Origin: Candidatus Aminicenantota bacterium
Lineage (GTDB): Bacteria; Acidobacteriota; Aminicenantia; Aminicenantales; Aminicenantaceae
Direction of reading: 5' to 3'
DNA length: 35,843 nt
NCBI GenBank assembly: GCA_003648765.1
Contig: QMPV01000011.1
Location: forward strand, 1 to 35,843
A program made the translations under genes and the position numbers. Below are positions 32,050 through 35,843 of this stretch, piece after piece. The notes beneath the pieces are model-generated. The model was not told the DNA's origin and did not search any database. It saw only the letters and a program-made list of their open reading frames with translations. How positions within the stretch are numbered: position 1 is the first letter of the stretch; every line of letters starts with the position of its first letter.

Positions 32050-33219
32050 TTAGGAAGAATTATGGGGAGAGGAATGATGACGTTCCTGCCATTCTTTAGC
32101 TAATTTACAAAAGCTCGGGTGGGCGTATTCAAGGAATTGTTGATAAGCGGGACAAAAATAACTTCTTTCTGGATGAGGCAGAAAACCTCTTTCTTTGGGG
32201 CAGCCGCCCCGGCAGTGAATTAACCACCGGCACCGACGGCATTCTAAGGGAAGGTCCGCCTTTCTCTGACCGAATTTCCTCTGTCGCGCCGAATTAAGCA
32301 TATCAATTATTTTCTGCTTTTTGATATTGCCCAATTTCCAAGCAGGTTCGACAAAGAAATCACAGGAAAAAACATCCCCATTGTGTTCAATAACCACATA
32401 AACACCGCATTTTTTAAGTAGAGTACATTCGGGAGGAGTTTGACCGACGTAAGTATAAAAAAGAGATTCAAAGTATCTTATATAAGTAGTAGGTTGACCG
32501 TGGTGGAAATCAGCGAGCCAACGTTCAAAAAGACGGATGAGAAAACGACCGTAGGCAGAGGCCGGTACTGAAAAACTGGTAGGTAATTGAGGGTTTTTCG
32601 GATCCCGCTCCAGGCAAGGAATGAATTGCATATAGGTCAATCCCAAAGATTTTAAAAAGTCATAAATTTCATCCGGGAACTTGACAGAGTAATCATTAAC
32701 GACTACCAGAGCGTTAGTGGCTACTCCAGCCTCCAATAAAAGTTGAGCTCGATCGACCACTATTTCCCAGGAGCCCTGACCTCCCCGAAGACGACGATAA
32801 CGATTGTGGATGTGTTCAGGCCCATCAAGACTTAAACCTACCAAGAAATTGTATTCCCGAAGGAACTTGGCCCATTGTTGGTTAAGAAGCAGACCATTAG
32901 TTTGTAATCCATTGCCGACGATTTGTCGCTGTCCATACTGCTGTTGAAATTCTACTGCTCGCCGGAAAAAGTCCAGCCCCATTAAGGTGGGTTCTCCTCC
33001 CTGCCAGCCAAAAGTTACTTCTTGTTTCCCCTGAGTAAGGACCTGTTTGACAGTGGTTTCGAGAAGATCGATTGTCATTCGATGGCGCTGGGAAGAAGAG
33101 AAGAGGTGGGCTTTTTCCAAGTAAAAGCAATAAGTACAAGCCATATTGCAGTCGGGACCGGCTGGTTTTATCAAGACTGAAGTCACTGGTTGACGGCTTA
33201 ACTTTTTTCTAGAATTCAT
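32050..33219 (-). CDS. Anaerobic sulfatase-maturating radical SAM enzyme (SPASM domain)
   Basis: Oxidises the active-site Cys or Ser of sulfatases to formylglycine without oxygen. The 389 residues carry the radical SAM cluster motif C24-x3-C28-x2-C31 (CNMACTYCFYLEK), then WQGGEPTLMG and NGLQTNG. LVGLSLDGPEHIHNRYRR is near 130, as in AslB/anSME proteins. The C-terminal SPASM cysteines are present (PPECTLLKKCG, GDVFSCDFF, LECRRCRWLIHCRGGCPKE, YFCPAY). It lies 42 bp downstream of the sulfatase gene on the same strand, so enzyme and substrate are co-encoded. The last 20 residues are His/Ser-rich. Ribosome site weak. Confidence 0.93.
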   Translation of the reverse strand: MNSRKKLSRQPVTSVLIKPAGPDCNMACTYCFYLEKAHLFSSSQRHRMTIDLLETTVKQVLTQGKQEVTFGWQGGEPTLMGLDFFRRAVEFQQQYGQRQIVGNGLQTNGLLLNQQWAKFLREYNFLVGLSLDGPEHIHNRYRRLRGGQGSWEIVVDRAQLLLEAGVATNALVVVNDYSVKFPDEIYDFLKSLGLTYMQFIPCLERDPKNPQLPTSFSVPASAYGRFLIRLFERWLADFHHGQPTTYIRYFESLFYTYVGQTPPECTLLKKCGVYVVIEHNGDVFSCDFFVEPAWKLGNIKKQKIIDMLNSARQRKFGQRKADLPLECRRCRWLIHCRGGCPKERGFLPHPERSYFCPAYQQFLEYAHPSFCKLAKEWQERHHSSPHNSS

Positions 33220-33261
33220 TGAAGATTTTCTTTAGTCAGCTAATTCGGCTTCGATTGAGAA

Positions 33262-34788
33262 TTAAGAATTTTTGGAAGATGGCTTGGCTTTTTTGCGAAT
33301 AAGAGGGAAGAGCTCTGATTCGGTTCTGGCTGTAGACATAATTTCTTGGATTTTGGCCACAATTTCAGGATGTTGGTTGGCCAGGTTGTGGGCTTCGCTT
33401 ATATCAGTGCGGAGATTGTAAAGCTCGATCTCTTTTTCGGGGGAGCGCCTGATTCCTTTCCAATCGCCCCAACGGACAGCTTGCTGGCCGTGGAGTTCCC
33501 AATACAGATATTCATGGGTAATTTGTTTTTCAGGATGACCCAGCCAGGTAGGCAACATGGAGATCCCGTCAGTTTCCACAGGGGTTGGACGACCGATTAT
33601 TTCTATGAAAGTAGGCAGAAAATCCCAGAAGGCTGAAACATGGTCAGAAACAGTCCCTGGTTTTACTTGGCCCGGCCATTTAACCAGCAACGGCACCCTT
33701 ATACCGCCTTCATAGAGAGAACCCTTAAGTCCCCGGAGAGGGCCAGCACTATTGAAGAATTCATAATCAACTCCCCCGGCGTAGGTGGGGCCATTATCAG
33801 AGGTAAAAATTACTAATGTTTTTTCTTCCAGTCCTAATTTCTTGAGAAGGTTCATAACTCGCCCCACTTCTCTATCCAGGCGGGAAATCATGGCCGCATA
33901 GGCCGCCCGGGGAGTGGGATGAGGGAGATAGCCTTTCTCCCCTAGATAAGGCGTTTCTGGAAACTGGCCTTGATATTCCTGAAGAGAATCATCAGGAACC
34001 TGAAGGGCTACATGGGGCAGAGGCAGGGCCAGATAAAGGAAGAAAGGATGGCTTTTATTTTCTTCGATGAAATGAAGGGCTTCTTCCATCATGACATCAA
34101 CCGAATAAATTTTACCTCGATATGCTTGGTAAGCTTGGGGGTCATAGGGATCTTTGTCGGGGGGGAATTTTTGGTGGGGGAAGAAATATTCATTGCCCTC
34201 AAGAATATATTTTTGGTTATTTTTCCAGAGGTGAGTGGGGTAATAATTATGAGCTACCCGTTGGCAGAGATAACCGAAGAAAAGGTCAAAACCGTGTTTA
34301 TTAGGATGGCCTGGACTGTCAGGACCTCCCAAACCCCATTTGCCAATAGCCGCGGTGTGATAACCGGCTCTCTGGAGAAGGGTGGCTATAGTTATTGTGT
34401 CTTCAGGAATAGGTCTCTGTCCTTCCAGATTAGGATCGTGCCAGACGTCGCCTCGTTCTCGCATTTCGTCATTATCCCGAATATAGGCATGTCCGGTGTG
34501 TAAACCTGTAAGGAGAGTGCAACGAGCTGGAGCGCAAACAGCGCTCCCAGAGTAATGCTGAGTAAATTTCATCCCTTCTTGAGCCATTCGATCAAGATGA
34601 GGAGTTTTAATCTTAGATTGTCTATAGCATCCGAGTTCACCATAACCCAAATCGTCAGCCAGAATAAAAATAATGTTAGGCCGTTCCTGGGAGGCCCGGC
34701 ATCTAGAAGTGCTTAAGAGGGCACCCAGGGTCAGGAGTCCGGAACCCGCGGTTTTAATAAATTCTCGTCGATTAATTTTTCTACTCAT
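33262..34788 (-). CDS. Exported Cys-type sulfatase (arylsulfatase family S1)
   Basis: Hydrolyses sulfate esters, probably from sulfated polysaccharide outside the cytoplasm. It is 508 residues. The N-terminus is a Tat-like signal (NRREFIK then GSGLLTLGALLSTS). Metal ligands ADDLGYGELG (Asp45-Asp46) and TSDNGP near 350; the sulfatase signature VCAPARCTLLTG has C85 as the residue converted to formylglycine, so it needs the maturase encoded next. GKWGLGG and LPHVALQVP blocks are also typical. The C-terminus is basic. Substrate cannot be assigned. AAGAAGG precedes ATG 34788. Confidence 0.94.
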   Translation of the reverse strand: MSRKINRREFIKTAGSGLLTLGALLSTSRCRASQERPNIIFILADDLGYGELGCYRQSKIKTPHLDRMAQEGMKFTQHYSGSAVCAPARCTLLTGLHTGHAYIRDNDEMRERGDVWHDPNLEGQRPIPEDTITIATLLQRAGYHTAAIGKWGLGGPDSPGHPNKHGFDLFFGYLCQRVAHNYYPTHLWKNNQKYILEGNEYFFPHQKFPPDKDPYDPQAYQAYRGKIYSVDVMMEEALHFIEENKSHPFFLYLALPLPHVALQVPDDSLQEYQGQFPETPYLGEKGYLPHPTPRAAYAAMISRLDREVGRVMNLLKKLGLEEKTLVIFTSDNGPTYAGGVDYEFFNSAGPLRGLKGSLYEGGIRVPLLVKWPGQVKPGTVSDHVSAFWDFLPTFIEIIGRPTPVETDGISMLPTWLGHPEKQITHEYLYWELHGQQAVRWGDWKGIRRSPEKEIELYNLRTDISEAHNLANQHPEIVAKIQEIMSTARTESELFPLIRKKAKPSSKNS

Positions 34789-34837
34789 TGGAACAACCTT
34801 CTTTATTCAAGGTTAATTTCACCGGCTCATCGATTTT

Positions 34838-34866
34838 TCTTTAACAAAGGCAGGGAGAAAAGTCAA
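34838..34866 (-). promoter_or_regulatory. Possible promoter of the sulfatase-maturase operon
   Basis: Minus strand: TTGACT (34866-34861), 17-bp spacer, TAAAGA (34843-34838). Good -35, weak -10. Leader about 40-45 nt. Confidence 0.35.
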
Positions 34867-34953
34867 TCAACAAAATTTCTAGATGGCTTCAGGAAGAAGC
34901 TCAGCTTAAGGTTGAGAAATTAGGTGAGAAATTAGGAAGGAAAGGTAAAGCTA

Positions 34954-35438
34954 TTATTCAGAAGAAAAGATCCGGCCTAGATGGTGAGCCCATTCCCGGA
35001 TTTTGCCCCAGTCTCGATTGTCTTGGTAAGTTCGGTCAGGAAGAGGTTTGCGTCCGCCAAAAGCTTCATAGGCGACTGGTTTAATTGTTTTTAAACATTT
35101 AAGGATTACTTGGCGGACATAACGTTCGATAGCCAATTCGTATTGTTCGACTTCACCAGCCCGTCCGGAACAGACAAAAACAGCTAATTTTTTTCCCACA
35201 GGATTTTTTTCCGGAATTGCTGAAGCAATCTTCTGGCCTTACTTGTCCACCGGCCCATTTTAATCCCACTCCCCACCACAATATTATTATAAAGACAAAA
35301 GTCCTTTATTTTGCTGGTAGAGAGGTCAACTAGGTCAACCTCAAGGTTGTAAATTTCTCGAAGAATAGTGGCGATTTCTTGAGCGACTTCCGCTGTAGCC
35401 CCATATCTTGTGCCATAGGCAATTAGGGTTTTGGACAT
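34954..35438 (-). pseudogene. Flavodoxin-domain protein split by a frameshift at an A7 run
   Basis: Two overlapping frames together make one flavodoxin_5/HemG-like protein. The first (35438-35184) has the FMN-binding start TLIAYGTRYGATAEVAQEIA and VVGSGIKMGRW, and stops at TAG 35186-35184. The second (stop at 34954) continues without loss: LAVFVCSGRAGE, then AFGGRKPL and DNRDWGKIREWAHHL, as in intact family members. The junction is GAA AAA AAT TAG; a -1 slip on A AAA AAT gives reading TTA GCT and restores the full protein of about 160 residues. AAGGAG lies 6 nt before ATG 35438. It could be a true frameshift mutation, an assembly error in a homopolymer, or programmed slippage. Quinone or protoporphyrinogen reduction are possible roles. 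Confidence 0.75.
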
Positions 35439-35514
35439 AAAAAACTCCTTCCCAAGCGCTCATAAGGGGAAATATTATCTCGAAAAGAGGAGGGTTATTT
35501 CCCTATTAAACTAC

Positions 35515-35543
35515 ATTATAGACTAATCAACAGTTTTACACAA
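35515..35543 (-). promoter_or_regulatory. Promoter of the flavodoxin gene
   Basis: Minus strand: TTGTGT (35543-35538), 17-bp spacer, perfect TATAAT (35520-35515). Predicted start near 35508, about 70 nt before the ATG. Confidence 0.5.
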
Positions 35544-35601
35544 ATAACGTCAGCATCCTTAAGGGGTAGATATTGGGTTAAAAGTCAAGCAGTAAACATT
35601 T

Positions 35602-35643
35602 TGGTGTCAGACACCCACAAGTATGGTGTCAGACACCCACAAG
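35602..35643. repeat. Two 20-bp direct repeats, each with a GGTGTC-A-GACACC palindrome
   Basis: TGGTGTCAGACACCCACAAG at 35602-35621 and again, identical, at 35624-35643, 22 bp start to start. Each contains a 13-bp palindrome with 6-bp arms. They lie just outside the presumed insertion sequence end. Confidence 0.9.
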
Positions 35644-35688
35644 GAGGCAGTGTAAAATTTTTTGGGTAAATTTGGAGAGGGAGAAAAA

Positions 35689-35746
35689 GGCTCTTTCTCC
35701 TAAAATAGTTGGTGAAATAGAAACCAAAAAGAAAGGAGAAAGAGCC
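35689..35746 (+). promoter_or_regulatory. Hairpin hiding the ribosome site of the transposase-like gene
   Basis: Perfect 12-bp inverted repeat GGCTCTTTCTCC (35689-35700) / GGAGAAAGAGCC (35735-35746). The right arm contains the GGAG ribosome site and ends one base before the ATG. A second copy of GGAGAAA at 35680-35686 can compete for the same left arm. Confidence 0.7.
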
Positions 35747-35747
35747 A

Positions 35748-35843
35748 ATGGAAATCAAATTAAGCTTAACAGAGTTTAAGGAACTTTGCAAGAGTATTCA
35801 GAGGCGGCCTGAGGAACTATTTAAGGTGATGCGGGAAGAGATA
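35748..35843 (+). CDS. Transposase N-terminus (IS256/mutator-like), 3' end outside window
   Basis: Open frame from ATG 35748 to the window edge, 32 codons, beginning MEIKLSLTEFKELCKSIQ and continuing RRPEELFKVMREEI. Charged helical N-termini with a RPEELF-type motif precede the MULE/IS256 catalytic domain in mutator-type transposases. That domain is not in the window, so the call leans on the flanking insertion-sequence-like end. GGAG lies 9 nt before the ATG inside a hairpin, a usual way to block read-through expression of transposases. Confidence 0.45.
   Translation, partial: MEIKLSLTEFKELCKSIQRRPEELFKVMREEI

Larger units (their letters stand above)
35439..35747. other. 309-bp region between the flavodoxin and the insertion sequence gene
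   Basis: It holds the leader and promoter of the flavodoxin gene on the minus strand, two 20-bp direct repeats, and the presumed left end of an insertion sequence with its hairpins. No gene of its own was seen. Confidence 0.6.
35650..35843 (+). mobile_element. Left end of a probable IS256-type insertion sequence, cut by window edge
   Basis: Begins near GTGTAAAATTTTTTGGG (35650 onward), similar to the GTGTAAA core of IS256-family terminal repeats. A transposase-like reading frame follows at 35748. The exact boundary and the right end are not visible, so the family call rests on weak similarity. Confidence 0.45.

Noticed and set aside
33970-34503. 177-codon + frame opposite the sulfatase gene
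   Set aside because: Lies wholly antisense to conserved sulfatase motifs and has no ribosome site.

Overview
The window looks like a piece of chromosome from an uncultivated Gram-negative bacterium with AT-rich, purine-rich DNA. A Wza-type outer-membrane export protein and a Wzc-type fused chain-length regulator/tyrosine kinase point to a diderm cell. Exported six-bladed beta-propellers, a sulfatase with its anaerobic maturase and tiny exported Cys-peptides recall Candidatus Aminicenantes (Acidobacteriota-like) genomes. That placement is an inference from gene content, not from a marker phylogeny.

Region 1 (1-15630) is a surface-polysaccharide locus on the + strand. It holds a glycosyltransferase cut by the left edge, a VanZ-like protein, a priming sugar-phosphate transferase, a geranylgeranyl-reductase-like flavoprotein, a Wzc-type kinase, its CpsB/YwqE-type phosphatase, an O-antigen ligase/polymerase with a TPR partner, an exported carboxypeptidase-regulatory-like protein, an NTP_transf_5 protein, an ABC-2 exporter pair and a Wza-type protein. 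The rRNA methylase gene rsmD sits in the middle. The wzc-like gene has a good sigma70-type promoter, and a 29-bp near-perfect palindrome lies just upstream of it.

Region 2 (15700-18600) holds three proteins of unknown function and about 840 bp without a convincing gene. The spacer contains a 71-nt imperfect hairpin, a terminator-like hairpin and a cluster of competing hairpins.

Region 3 (18598-20823) is the translation operon rpmE-prfA-prmC with its own promoter. Region 4 (20958-25911) is a signalling group: an HD-GYP protein with a degenerate receiver, a Glu-rich coiled-coil protein, and a REC-like/GAF/GGDEF/PilZ protein on the minus strand. Together they suggest local cyclic-di-GMP turnover. 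Region 5 (25921-29106) is gltX followed by an orphan urocanate hydratase.

Region 6 (29107-31885) is the most unusual part. A 680-bp spacer with a (CTAT)9(CTTT)6 microsatellite leads into two tandem, paralogous, exported micro-proteins, each with a paired C-x6-C arrangement. They are followed by an exported beta-propeller, a strong terminator, and an exported thioredoxin-like CxxC protein. Region 7 (32050-35438, minus) has an anaerobic sulfatase maturase and its Cys-type sulfatase. Next to them is a flavodoxin gene split by a frameshift exactly at an A7 slippery run. The right edge cuts into what looks like an IS256-type insertion sequence, preceded by two palindrome-containing direct repeats.

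No rRNA, tRNA or CRISPR array was recognised.
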